A stretch of 64,000 nucleotides of DNA from contig JAEMBT020000001.1 in assembly GCA_018873245.2 (NCBI GenBank), positions 10,388,220 through 10,452,219 on the forward strand. The letters run 5' to 3'. The position numbers and the translations under genes are program-made. Source of the stretch: Archegozetes longisetosus (taxonomy: Eukaryota > Arthropoda > Arachnida > Sarcoptiformes > Trhypochthoniidae). Below, in pieces: positions 22,861-35,779 of this stretch (its first letter is position 1; every line of letters begins with the position of its first letter). A model generated the notes under the pieces. It was not told the origin of the DNA. It worked only from the letters and a program-made list of their open reading frames with translations, and searched no databases.

Positions 22861-24716
22861 TATGAGTACTCATAATTTAGATAATAAAAAGAAACAAAAC
22901 CTTTATGCATTTATTTACATAGGTTTTAAAATTCACACAAAATTACGTGTATTTACAAAAATGCCTTCATAGCTCATTATTAGAATAAATATAAAAATCT
23001 GGTTTTGTTAATTTAAATAGATTTATGAGATTAAATGTTTATTGAACCAAAATTAGTGCAATAATCGTTTAAATGCATATTTTTATATGCACATAAATCT
23101 TTTTCCATTTATTACTCGAATAATGAGTACTCAAATGTTTATAAGGAAATGCTATTTAGGGCTTATGATTGACTTTTTATTTACAATACTGTGCCTAACT
23201 GTAACATTTAATCACGATTTATAAAGACAAGCGTTAAATAGATTGTCACCAGAATACTATAAGGTTCTAAATGTAAAAGATATATAAACAAGAAGATCCA
23301 CTTTGAAGTTCGATGTTATACACCAATAATGAGTTGAAGAATAATTTTCCAAAATATATTACCAAGCGATGTATGTGCGGACTCATATTCCACTGTTGAT
23401 TTGGGTCCTACTCTATTTCTAACATGGATAACTAACTAGTGGGAACTGATTTTTGCATTTAAAACCTTATTGCACTTAAATCTAAAACTGAGTGCTACCA
23501 GGTTCTAAGTGATCGAAAATCGATAAATAACTAAATCAAAACAGATTTTTATCTAAGAAATTTTAAAAGGATGGCAGAAAATGAATTTCGATAATTCTAA
23601 GAATATTTCGACATAAGTCTGTCAAAATATTTTAAAGTCGAAATTCAACTTGACTATTTTTATGTCGCGAATTTTCAGATGCTTCGTTAAGAAATTATTT
23701 TAATCACTAGAAAATCAATTTTATAAAGCAATGATGCATTTAACAGCAGTTTATTAAGGAATCAAATTCATCGATATAGAAGGAACTAAATCCACTAAAT
23801 CAATTTTCAAAAAATGAAATTTTAGCAAAATATGATTCTCTTCATCAGGTTTCTATCAGATTTGATTCTAATAACTGGAAAGATTGTGAAATCGCATATT
23901 TTACAAGTATTTTGCTCATCTAAAGAAACTTATTTGCCAATTACGACCGAACCAGACTGAATCCAAATTTAATAGATTTGAATAAGTGTCAACATGAAGA
24001 CCATGATGAGGTATATGGATTTTTTAATAACTGATTTTGTCAAAAAATGCATTTAGAACTCTATAGCATTCATGCTGCGATATTGAAATAAATAAATGCA
24101 TAAAGCATACAAATTATAGATTAATAGTTCACATGACATTGATTTTTTCAATGAGTGCGTAATGCAGCATTTCAACTCATACAAAATAATTCAATAAGAT
24201 AAAATACTATTAAGTAATGTTAATTAAAGGACATAAACGTTTTATTAAATAAATCAAATATATAATTCATTTTGATAGAATTAGAGATTCGATAATATTC
24301 ATCTATTCTATAGCTGTTAAACTTTTATTTTCATTGATTTTTTTCATATTGAAGAAAATAGATTAGACAGGATTTTATTCATTGTTGAATAGAAAACTTT
24401 TTCATTCAACTGAAAAAAGCATTAATCTCATTCAGAAGTTCTATATGATTTAAAGTGACTATTATTTGACTCAATTATATATTCTATTGAAATACTAGTA
24501 AATATGATTTCATAAAAATTCATACAATTTGGCAAAAATTATTCAATCATTATTGATTGGCAGAAGCTTTTGAAAATAAAACTTGAGACACAATACTATA
24601 AGATATATGAAGTTTTAAAACTCAAATTCAAAACAAATCTTTCGAAGACAAAGATTAGAATATAGTTGGAAAGTATTTTAATGTGAGTGAAACATTGCCT
24701 TACCGAATTATTTGTT
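22861..24716. other. Non-coding upstream half of duplication copy A
   Basis: Conserved with 33911-35779 but without coding potential that I can recognise. Presumably the 5' flank of the IR gene. Confidence 0.5.
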
Positions 24717-25745
24717 ATGGATTTGAACGTTTGCGCCCAAGATGTAAGTTTTAAGGCGCTAGTCCTTGAGTCAAACTTATTATTTAATTATACGAATTAT
24801 TTTCATTTACTCACAGTGGGCCCCGTTAACGATAGTAGAAAATAATGGTTCAAGTTTTTACACAGTTAGAGGTTTGACAGGAATTATAATCAACCAAATT
24901 GCTAAAAAATTCAATTTTAGGTAAAATTTGATAAAAAGATAAGTTGAATGAACTTATTTTCAAACTTTTAAATAGCTATAGAATAATTCGACCACCAGAT
25001 GGTTGGTGGGGAATGAAGATCAATGATTCTTGGAATGGAATGATTGGACAAATCATCAGAGATGTAATACCAGTAGTTATTAAATCTTAAACTTTCTATC
25101 GATTAATTGCTGCATCAATAGGAGTGTCAGTTAGCTTTGGGACCATTTGAGATAACAGAAGATAGAAGTGAAGTGATCAGATTCTCGAAACCTGTCTACA
25201 CAGACATCATTACTTTCATGACTGCTATTATCTATAATGAAAGCAAATCTTTGGAAATATTATCTTATTTCAAATCAATTGAAAGTAAAATCTGGATCTG
25301 CTGCATCTTTAGTCTGATTTTGGTAGTGCTCATAACTTATGTATTCAAAATATTTGGACACAATCTAGAAAATAGTTTTGATCTGATTTTGACAAAACTA
25401 TTATTCTCAAAGCGTGAGTTTGGTTATTAATTGAGTTGTTCTTTCATATGTAATATGGTTTCCTGCAATCTAATCAAGAAATGTAAAATCTGTTTTAGCA
25501 TTAGTCAATACATTCTTAAATAGTAAACGGTATTGGTCTGGAACTTTGAATTTCAAGCTCGAGTTCCTGTAAGCTCAGCTCAGAATTCTCAATATTTGAG
25601 TTGAGCTTCTGTCAAATTTTGCCTGAGCTTGCGTTTGGAAGCTCTAGTCCAAACTGTAAGCCGCACTGCTGAGCTTATGTTAAAAATTTAAAATAATAAG
25701 TAGTAATCTTTATAACAAGTATTTATTTTAGGTTATAATGAAGTA

Positions 25746-26720
25746 AAGGGTGCTCGGGAAATAGTGTTTATGAAATTTAAATCCAGTGCAACGCTGGATT
25801 GTCGCGTGCACAGGATCAATTACAATGGAATTAGAAGTAGACGATTAGGTACACCTTCAAACAAAATTCATTAAAATAAATATTGTGGTTTAAATATGAA
25901 TAAAATTGAACGTGATGAATTCGCGAACCTGTTATGTAATTTTATAAAAACTATACGGGTAGGGACGAAACTAGAACCTGGTTACACTTTATCGCTAAAA
26001 TGAAAATGTTTCCAATGCGCCCCAGGCCCGTCCCATTGAAAAATTTTAGGCTATACGAAAAGCTAATTACAAGAAGAACAATGTAAAGGCGGAAGACAAA
26101 AAATTTTAGGGTTATACGTAAGGTTCCCACCCGTCCTCCGTTTAGGAGGACAATCCACCTTAGGATCTTTCTGTCCTCTGTCCTTCCACGGGTATCGGGA
26201 GTACGATAAGATGTCCCCTTTGAAAACGAGTTAGTAGAATTATAGCTAATTTTTTTTTAAATATTCAGCCTTTTCTAAGCTTTAAACAATTTCATAGAAG
26301 CGTATTGTCATTTAAATCTGATCCTAATTTAAACCCAAGTATTTTATTCTGTTTTAAAAATTGACTTATCACTATTGACATGAACTTAGGGATTACAAGA
26401 CAGATGTTTGATATTATATCCTCTTTGTCCTCCTTCCAAATCTTTTCTTCCCTCCGTTTATGTTCTATTGAGGTGGGGTCCCTAGTTACATGGCGAAAAA
26501 TATCATACTAGGTTAGGAAAGACAGTGCACAAAAAATAATTACGGAAGTGCGATGAAACTTGCGATTAATTCGGTATCAGAAGGTCCTCGCTTCTCACAA
26601 GTCTAACGATTAGTAGTCAACATATGTGATGTTATGTTCTATAATTATATGCTTTTATTAAAGAGATTTAAAAAATGTTGTAGTTTTAGACGACATCAAC
26701 ACTATTTCCCGAGCACCCTT
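25746..26720. mobile_element. 975-bp TA-flanked non-autonomous element
   Basis: Perfect 23-base terminal inverted repeats begin AAGGGTGCTCGGGAAATAGT. TA dinucleotides flank both ends (25744-25745 and 26721-26722). No transposase inside; it is itself interrupted by the 26119-26484 element. Tc1/mariner-type MITE. Confidence 0.8.
26119..26484. mobile_element. Diverged hAT-type MITE nested in 25746-26720
   Basis: Ends TAAGGTTCCCACCCGTCC and, reversed, TAGGGACCCCACCTC. Flanked by GTTATACG and GTTACATG, an 8-bp duplication with two differences. The internal CCGTCC.CCGTTTA.GA.GGGACA-like text matches the better-preserved copy at 27548, so this is an older family member. Confidence 0.6.
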
Positions 26721-27547
26721 TATTTGTGCAAGAAGTACATTAGTTTTGATCGTAAAGTTTGAAGAATATAAACTTCAACATCGGTGTCACTTATCAATAA
26801 TTACGAGTCTTCTGGTTGTATTTCAATTTCTTGTGAAGAAATTCTGATAACAGTTTAAAACAATAATTTTTAAAATTTTGAATGACTTTCGAAAATTAAG
26901 ACTATCTTATTTTCGAACAATAAGAAATTTAAGTAATGAATAGAAATAATATTACTTTTAGGGCCTGAATATCCCTAATTCTCTCTTCCAATAAACAGTT
27001 ATTGCATTAAATTTCAGTTAAAAGTGAAATTTATTTCGAAAACAATGATTCACAATATAGGAATGCATTTCATCATTCAATTCGATAGATATAAATTAAT
27101 ACCTATGTTGCTAACACACGAGATGCAGTTCAATATTTACTATTATTTTACAGATTAATATTTTTTTTTGCATTGCTTAAAAAATCGGCTTCAAATAAGC
27201 TCAGCTTTAAGCTCAACAGCTTAAGCTTGGGCTGCGTTTCTTATCATAGTCTCAGATTGAAGCTCGAGCTTATAATTTCGAAGACAGCCAAAATTGAGCT
27301 TGAAGCGCAGCTCGGCTCACAACTAGCTTATGCTCTTCACTATTTTTGAACAACTATTGATATTTTGATATGAATTTTCTACTAATTTTGTAATTTTTGT
27401 TGCTTTAATTTTTTGTTTTTATTTTGATTAAGCTTTATTTTACTTTAATTTGATATGTTATTATCACAAAATAACTATTTTTCTCGAATAAAAATCATAA
27501 CACGATATATCTTTTAACTTTAATAGAATAGTCACAAAAGTAATAGG

Positions 27548-28073
27548 TAGGGTGACCACCCGTCCCGTTTATGACGGGACAGTCCCGTCTTTTTAAAGAT
27601 AAAAGACAGAAATCCGGTCAGACCGAAAACTCTCGACGGGACAATTAGTTGTCCCTTTTTTCCGCTTTCATTTTGAAAAATGTGTTTAGAAAAATATTTC
27701 TTAGAAATGGAAACATTGAATTTATTTTACAAAGATAAGGTATTAAGAATCCCCAGTTCAATGTTTTGAACACCTGTGGTTTGAAACCAAAAGTTATAGA
27801 TTAATCGTTTTTGTCTAGACTTATATCTGATATAAACCTGTATTTATTACTTTTGAATAACTAAATTTTGAAAGATGCCATTTCTAGCACAAAATATACT
27901 TTTGAAATCAACCATGATTAATAGTTTTCAATGTTTTAATATTAGAATGCATTGTTTGACACCTAAATTATTGTAATAATTAACAAAAGCACCATTTTTC
28001 TTTTTAAAAATTTGAGGGTCGTCCTTTTGATATTTTTGTCCCGTCATGAGACAAACCAGAGGTGGTCACCCTA
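27548..28073. mobile_element. 526-bp hAT-type MITE
   Basis: Terminal repeats TAGGGTGACCACC at both ends. Flanks GTAATAGG (27540-27547) and GTAATTGG (28074-28081) form an 8-bp target duplication with one difference, the hAT hallmark. No coding capacity. Its first 11 bases match the right end of the transposase-bearing hAT element at 51247-53672. Confidence 0.8.
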
Positions 28074-29460
28074 GTAATTGGGGAGCCGATATATTATAGA
28101 ACAATAATTCATTCAGTTATCATATTTAATTCAATATTCTGTCATTTGTTTTTGTTCGATTTATTTGAGTTAAGTTTTAAAAACAAAGTGAACTCGAATG
28201 ATAATCCTTAGTTTATTAGGTTTTTATCGGTTTTAAGCTACAAAATGGATTATTACTAATCAATTGAATTTTATCGTATATTTTTCTTGAAAAGCATTCA
28301 CTAGATTCCCACTGAATTCTTCAACACTCTCGATTTTGATATTTGTCATATCGATAACGTTTTTCTGGATTAATTTAAATTCTATGATCGGCGCACAAAT
28401 AGTCACTTCAAGACCATATTATCTAATGGATAGCTTTGAAGATCTGGCTGATAATGAACACGTAATACCATTAATTTTTAGCAACAGCGCTCATTATTCA
28501 AATCTAAATGTATTAAAAGTCAATATACAACGAAAAAATATGTATAATATTAAATTTAAAAACTTTTATATCTAGAAAACAAGAAATCCAGTAATGCTTA
28601 AGTTGTTGAACAGAATTCATGATCACCAAAACGAATCATTAATAGTAGTAACGCCTTTTAATAACGAGTCGTATCGAAGTGGATTTATGAGTGGTCGATA
28701 CGCTTATATGAACCTTAAAATTGGTACACTTCCACTCAAAGCAACTCTTTGTCGTTATAACCCGTATATTTCAATACATGTCGCAAAAAGGTTGAGAACC
28801 AAAACCACTCGCTTTGTCTTTTTCTAGGAATAGAACTGATAAACAGTATCTAAATTTAATTTCTAAGACTGATGATTGGTACTTTATCTGAAATTTGACT
28901 TTGCATTTAACTTTAATTATAAAAAATTTTGTTATTCAGGATCAGCTTATACCATACTTCAGGACTTGTGTCTAAATGGATCCGAGATGAAGTTAATGAA
29001 TTCATCAAAACAAATGATTCGCAAATTCGTAGATGTATTTTGCAATCATTTGATGAAACAATCAATACTGATACCGATGAATCAGTTGTTCTCAAGCTAT
29101 CAGCTATGAAATTATTTTTGAAAATAACTTTTTCACTAACTTTATTTGGTTTATCGATAATACTGATCGAAATATTAGTCGACAAATATTTTCTTTGGAA
29201 TTATGGATAATATTACTCATAAGACATCAGTATTTATAATGTTATATTAACACTAACGGAAACCTATTTATATATCACTTTCTGGTTAACTAAAGTAAAC
29301 TTATTAGAAATGAGATGAAAAAAGAAATCCCTTCTAAAACACATGAAATTTACATCAAATACTGAATTTCTTAAAAATGCTTTTAAAGAAACTGTAAGCA
29401 GGTTATTATTCATTGTTTTAGGTTCAGAAAACGTTCATTTGTTCATTCAAGTATTGGATT

Positions 29461-29689
29461 ATAGACGTTCATCCGCGCACCTATAGTTGATTGTTTAATA
29501 CAACAGTGCTCAAGTCCTCATACAAAGAATATTATTAACATTTCCACTAATAAACCCAAGTTATAAGTTGAGCTTTTCGGGCTCAGACAACAAGGAGTAT
29601 TATCAAATGAATATTTCTGCAAAACATGTATTTATACTAAAAATTTTTGATTGAAGTCTCAAAGCTGATTTTAAAAGTTTTTTCATATA
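29461..29689. other. Spacer
   Basis: End of the duplicated block and AT-rich spacer; nothing recognised. Confidence 0.35.
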
Positions 29690-30570
29690 TTAGGTTGGCC
29701 CATAAGTCTTTGCCACCATTTGAACTTTGCTATCAAGAAAAGTTTTTAAAATACAAAAGTCGCATTCTTCGACGTTAGTTAGTAGTTTCTATAACAATCA
29801 GTTACTCATATATCATATAGTCACAGAATATCTTAACTTTTAAGAAATTTATAAAGGAGGATATTCGAAATGAGTGGCAAGGACTTATGGATCAATCTTA
29901 TATTTTTCTCTAGTTAGTTTACTCGATTGGGATAAAGCTCCTTAACTTTATTCATTCATTTAAACATAGAATGAAATGTAGAAAATTTTTAGGAGGAAAA
30001 GAATTAGAAAATCATTTAATATAACTGGTTCTATATTTTTAAACATTTAGTAAATTTTTCTACAAAATTATATCTTGATTTGTGACACCGAATTAGTGGA
30101 AACGATTTTTAATTAATTAACAGAAACTCAACCATTATTCATGTGGTATAGTACACTCTACCGAAAATTTGATTTACTTTAATTAACTTAAAAAAAAGAT
30201 TTTAATTGCTATAAATAAAAGTTCCACAACTGAGAGTCTAATCACATTGAAAGGTATTGAAGATAATTTATTCCGTTCAAGAATATTGTTTTAACTGTTT
30301 TCGAAAACATTTAATTTAATTTGAAATTTACGAACATATCTCAATGAACTATATATCATCTATATTCATCTAATAAACCAGGAGATCCGTCAGGTATTGC
30401 AAAACGACGCGTAAGTAAATGTTAAGAAACTTTGGAAAATATGCAGAGAAGTGTGGTTACGAATTCCTACAGATCACATCTAAAACCGGATTCAACGTAG
30501 TCTAAAAGGTGTCGAATGATAATTAGGAATGGAGGCTCTCATATTGAGAATAGATTACATTTGTTTATAG
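29690..30570 (+). pseudogene. Mariner element fossil
   Basis: Opens with TTAGGTTGGCCCATAAGT, a typical mariner terminal repeat. Near the far end, about 30380-30540, several frames give a mariner/Tc1-like C-terminus (ETLENMQRSVVTNSYRSHL, then RMIIRNGGSHIENR). The middle is unrecognisable and no matching right terminal repeat was found, so the element is truncated and long dead. Confidence 0.55.
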
Positions 30571-31751
30571 TTTCAATAAAATGTTATCCAACTTCAAGCT
30601 CTTTCAATTTTGAAGAATAAAGCATATATTTATAGATAATGCATCAATTTTATTAACAAGTAATTAATTAACTGATTAAAAATAGACAGGGAACCCGTCT
30701 AGCTATATAAAAAGTTCCCTGTATTTTGAAAATTAAAACAAAACGTAAACAATATCTTTACACAGTATTAGGAAGTATATTATAGTTTATGACAAAGAAG
30801 CGCACTTTTACCACGAACTAGTAAAATTTGAGTCGTAAAACATTTTCACGTTATTAAGAAACTGTTGATTTGGGACTCCAGTATTCTCACAATTCTTAGA
30901 AGAAAAATTCTTAATGTATGTTCAATATAATAAAAATTAGTGTTAGTCCAATGTTGATTGTAATAATTCATTTTATCTCTGAATATGGAGCAATAAAACT
31001 TATTAAACGATATGAAGCTCAGTGTTGAAACTCGAGTTTGGCATTTATTGCGAAGATTTAATGTTTCATAAATTTTTAATACTAGGCAATAATGCAAATG
31101 AATCTGAAGTTTTTTAGATATCGTTGAGAAATTTATTTCTTTGTTGTTTAAAATTTCAAAATATTTTGTGCTAATAGAGATTTTTATTTTTTTCTAATAA
31201 TTGTAAATAATAAAGTAGAATTATAACGTCCTGATAACTGAAATAAAAGCTCAAACTTTAAATAAAATCTATTTCAGTTTTTCATACTTTAGCTTGAGCC
31301 AATATTAATAATTATTTGATAAGTAACTTTGACTAAAACTATAGTTAATTTATTAATTTGGAAGTAAATAGATCTAATATGGATAAAGATTTTGAACATG
31401 TATTTAACAATCTTCTCAGCTTTAGCATAAGATTTACAAAGATGAAATATGCTATAACTAAAAGATAGAGAAATTTATCCTGTCAAATTCTTTAGTCATA
31501 AAAAATTTTAGTTTATCAAATGAATAATGAATAATTACAAATAGTGAGGTTCCATTCTCTTTAAAATATCAGAATGTTTGAGTCATTCTACAAAATATTG
31601 TCCTCTTATCTTAATAACATAAAAGTTGATATGAAGAAAAGGTTTACGTTTATGAATAAGAAAGTTTCTAAATCTGAAAGTTATAGATTATTTTATTGGC
31701 TGTACATGCCCTATTCGTTAAGCTTCAAAATCAGGTTTCATATATTATTAT
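30571..31751. other. No recognisable gene
   Basis: AT-rich spacer. A small inverted CAGGGAAC/GTTCCCTG pair (about 30688-30720) is the only structure noticed. Confidence 0.4.
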
Positions 31752-33908
31752 TAGGATCGCATTTTTCGACAAATACCGAATTTTGTTCTTAGTTCCGATT
31801 TGCTTGAAACTTTGTAGAAGTATAAGACAATATTTAATGAGCATTTTAGCATTACTCCTATTTTACTAAATTTTACCGAAAATTGAATTTTGTCACCAAA
31901 TCACCAAAAATTTCCCAAAATAACAAGCTGTAACTACTGAAAGTTTACTATGGTGTATTGTTTACTATTTACTTACCTGTGATTTTAGTTAAAACTAGTC
32001 TTTAGTAAAATTATGTGCAATTAAGATGCCAAAAACATTGAAGGACTCGCTTTCAAAGAAACTCAATGACTTGGTCAGAGAATTTACTGACTTTATTACA
32101 CATGGGAAAATTATTTATTGTAATTTATGCGAAATTGAAGTCAGAGGAGATCGAAACCATATAACAGATCGAGTCACATCTCATTCACAGTCTCAATGTC
32201 ACTAAAATAATAAACGAATTAAATCAAGTCAACCTCAAATACAACCTTTAATTGCCAGCCCATTAGCAAAAGCAAGTACTTCATCAAGAAATACAAATGA
32301 ATTTTATACAAAACTGACCTCAGCCTGGATTCAAGCAGACATTCCCTTATCAAAGCTAAATAATCCCAGTTTAAAATCATTTTTGGAGAGATAATTTAAG
32401 AGAAGTATACCAGATGAAAGTACTCTTCGTAAGAATTATATAATTGCCGTCCACAAGGCAACAATTGATGAAATCAAGAGAAGAGTAGGAGACAATCCAG
32501 TATATTTTATTTTAGACGAAACTACCGATAAGTGCTGTCGCTATGTTTTAAACATCTTGGTTGGTTATTTCGATGGAGAGGCAAACAAACCAATGCTTTT
32601 TTCAACTCACTTTTAAAATAAAACCGATAATACGACTGTCTCGCAGGCTTTTATGGATGCATGTACTAATCTTTGGGGGAAAATATTTTGCGATAGAGTT
32701 TGGTTAGTTGTCACCGACCAGGCTGGTTACATGATAAAAGCTTTTAGAGATTTAAAAAACCCTTTTCCTAATCTTCATCATGTTACTTGCATTGCACATG
32801 CCCTTAATCGAGTTTGTGAGACAATTAGCAATCACAATGAAGATGTCAACATGTTTCTATCACTAATGAATCAGATATTGGCTCGATCTCCTCAAAGAAG
32901 ACTAAATTGGACTTCAATTACTGGTCTATGTTTACCTCCAGATCCCGTTATAACTAGATGGGGAACTTGGATAAATGCTGGCATATTTTATGCGGAAAAC
33001 TTTACTGAAACAGTAGACTTTATTTCTCAATTGGAGGACAAGTCAGAAGCAATAAAGAAAATTTAAAAAATTATTGAAGAACAGAATTTTAAGGATCAAA
33101 TGGTAGCTCTTCACGAATTTAAACATACTCCTGAAAATATCACTTAATAGGAAACTTACTTATAGTTAGAAATAACGTTTGTATTTACTCATTAATATAC
33201 TACTCGTACTTTCTGAACTGCCCCTTGCAGCTCACGTCTCTCTAGTATAAAACTGGTTTTACATACCTTTTTGTTCATTAATTGCTTGTCTCCTTTTTTG
33301 TTCGGACGTGCGTTAACGACTTCACATCCATTATACACTTTCAATTGTTTTTCTAATAAATATTTTTTGAAGAACCCTGTTATCTTAAACTTATTAATTG
33401 TGCTTCTACGTAACGTGGGTTTTGAGCAATTTTCACTCACGTAAAACACTAAACTCGAAGCCTAAGACCTTAAAGTTAAAGAACAAGTGGAAATTGTCGA
33501 CAAATTAAAATCAAAGCTCGATGGTTATGCTTTGGAAAAGTTAAACGACAGTTTACGCAAGAATCCTGATTTCGTCAAGTTTACAAAGATCAAGGATAAT
33601 GAATTTCGTATTAAGACAAAGTATGCTCCCTCAGTCTTTGTCGACATCGAAAGATTATTTTCTGCATATAAGTCTCTTCTTCGTTATAATCGTCGACGTC
33701 TGATTCCAGAAAATATTGAAAAACTATTAATTATTCAATTTAATTCAATGTTTAATGCTATCTAATCATTGAGTATTGAATTAGTATCTTTTATAGTTTA
33801 AGAAACTTGATAAATAATTTTACCGAATATTTACTGAATTTAACACTTTTTTGTTACCGATTACTTACCGAATTTAGTATTTTTTGCTACCGAAAAATCC
33901 GATCCCTA
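31752..33908. mobile_element. hAT element, decayed
   Basis: The left end reads TAGGATCGCATTTTTCGACA and the right end, reversed, TAGGGATCGGATTTTTCGGT, about 20-base imperfect TIRs with further similar ACCGAATTT words inward. The right flank is ACTATGAG, shared with the same point of duplication copy A (22859-22866), but the left flank does not match it, so the 8-bp duplication cannot be confirmed. Confidence 0.7.
32026..33765 (+). pseudogene. hAT transposase, broken
   Basis: N-terminal BED-like zinc finger region (IIYCNLCEIEV...HITDRVTSHSQS), DESTLRKNYI, a catalytic-core Asp in VYFILDETTDKCCRYVLNIL, VWLVVTDQAGYM, the CIAHALNRVCE motif, then the C-terminal dimerisation region PSVFVDIERLFSAYKSLL and NRRRLIPENIEKLLI. 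At least three in-frame stops (for example near 32204, 32393, 32614) and an alien stretch of about 300 bases at about 33145-33460 separate the pieces. Family identity is clear; activity is impossible as written. Confidence 0.8.
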
Positions 33909-33910
33909 AC

Positions 33911-35779
33911 TATGAGTACTCCATTTGCACTCCACTCCACCTTTATGCATTTATTTGCATAGTTTTTAAAATTCACACAAAATTACGTGTATTTACAAAA
34001 ATGCCTTCATAGCTCATTATTAAAATAAATATAAAAATCTGGTTTTGTTAATTTAAATAGATTTATGAGATTAAATGTTTATTGAATCAAAATTAGTGCA
34101 ATAATCGCTTAAATGTATATTTTTATATGCACATAAATCTTTTTCCATTTATTACTCGAATAATGAGTACTCAAATGTTTATAAGGAAATGCTATTTAGG
34201 GCTTATGATTGACTTTTTATTTACAATACTGTGCCTAACTGCAACGTTTAATCACGATTTATAAAGACAAGCGTTAAATAGATTGTCACCAGAATACTAT
34301 AAGGTTCTAAATGTAAAAGATATATAAACAAGAAGATCCACTTTGAAGTTCGATGTTATACACCAATAATGAGTTGAAGAATAATTTTCCAAAATATATT
34401 ACCAAGCGATGTATGTGCGGACTCATATTCCACTGTTGATTTGGGTCCTACTCTATTTCTAACATGGATAACTGACTAGTGAGAACTGATTTTTGCATTT
34501 AGAACTTTATTGCACTTAAATCTAAAACTGAGTGCTACCAGGTTCTAAGTGATCGAAAATCGATAAATAACTAAATCAAAACAGATTTTTATCTAAGAAA
34601 TTTTAAAAGGATGGCAGAAAATGAATTTCGAAAATTCTAGGAATATTTCGACAAAAGTCCGTCAAAATATTTTAAAGTCGAAATTCAACTTGACTATTTT
34701 TATGTCGCGAATTTTCAGATATTTCATTAAAAAATTATTTGAATCACTAGAAAATCAATTTTTGTAATGAAATGACGCATTTAACAGCAGTTTGTTAAAG
34801 AATCGAACTTATCGATAAAGAAGAAATCGAATTCACTAAATCAATTTTCAATAAATGAAATGTCAGCAGAATATGATTCTCTTCATTAGATTTCCATCAG
34901 ATTTTGTTTTAACAGCTCGAGGGATTGTGGAAACTCATGTTTTACAAGTATTTTACTCACCTAACGAAACTAATTTACGATTAAGACCGAACCATACTAA
35001 ATCAAAAATTGATAAATTTGAATAACTGTCAACATGATGACGATAGCATGGTATATGAATTCATTTATAATTTATTTTGTCAAAAAATGCATTTAGAGCC
35101 GTATAGTATTAAAGCCACGATATTGAAATAAGTATAAGCATAAAGCATACAAATTATTGATTAATAGTTCACATCACTTTGATGTTTTCAATGAGTGGGT
35201 AATACAGCATTTCAACTCAAACAAAATAATTCAATAGGATAAAACACTATTAAGTAATATTAATTAAAGGACAATGCTTTATTAGATAAATCAAATATAC
35301 AATTCATTTTGACAGAATTTGAGCTCCAATAATAATTAACTATTCTATAGCTGTTTAACTTTTGTTCTCATTGATTTATTCATATTGAAGAAAATAGATT
35401 AAACAGGATTTTATTCATTGTTGAATAGAAAACTTTTCCATTCAATTGAAAAAAGCATTAATTTAATTTAGAAATTCTATACCATGTAAAGTGACTATTG
35501 TTTGACTTACAATATTAGTTAGTTATATTAATATGACTTATTTCCATTGAAGTACTAGTAAACATGATTTTATAAGAATTCATACAATTCAGCAAAAGTT
35601 ATTCAATCATTATTGATTAGCAGAAGCCTTCAACAAATAAAACTTGAAAGTCAATACTATAAGATATATGAAGTTCTACGGTATAAATTCAAAACAAGTC
35701 TTTCGAAGGTAAAGATTTGAATAAAGAGTTGGGAAGTATTTTAATGTGAGTAAAGCATTGTCTTACTGAATTATTTGTA
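33911..35779. other. Non-coding upstream half of duplication copy B
   Basis: Matches 22861-24716. No coding sequence recognised. Confidence 0.5.

Larger units (their letters stand above)
25414..28294. other. Transposon-filled intron 4 of IR copy A
   Basis: The equivalent intron in copy B is only 121 bases (36478-36598). Here it holds the TIR elements at 25746, 26119 and 27548 and two AGCT-rich patches (about 25550-25690 and 27185-27345). The donor GTGAGT and the acceptor at 28294 are retained. Confidence 0.8.
24717..29210 (+). pseudogene. Ionotropic receptor (IR), copy A, with frameshifts in exon 6
   Basis: Exons 24717-24743, 24817-24920, 24976-25063, 25122-25413, 28295-28518, 28576-28878, 28940-29210, all bounded by GT-AG. 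The variant glutamate-receptor order is clear: S1 (RGLTGIIINQIAKKFNF, RPPDGWWGMKINDSWNGMIG, QLALGPFEITEDRSEVIRFS), TM1, TM3 (ILIFVISITFFWINLN) with IVTSRPYYLMDSFEDLADN, S2, then TM4 (MKLFLKITFSLTLFGLSII) and a short tail ending WNYG. No amino-terminal domain, so it is an IR rather than an AMPA/kainate receptor. Role: odour/taste or humidity-type ligand-gated cation channel in sensory neurons. Exon 6 has lost two bases relative to copy B, in A runs near 28789 and 28804, giving a premature TAG. Intron 4 is swollen by nested transposons. Exon 1 is tiny and its ATG is the least certain part. Confidence 0.8.
22861..29460. repeat. Segmental duplication, copy A
   Basis: From TATGAGTACTC at 22861 this region matches 33911 onward, nearly base for base over the first ~700 bases and more divergently through an IR gene to about 29460. 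Copy A carries about 2.8 kb of extra, nested insertions in the fourth intron (about 25440-28240) that copy B lacks. Confidence 0.9.
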
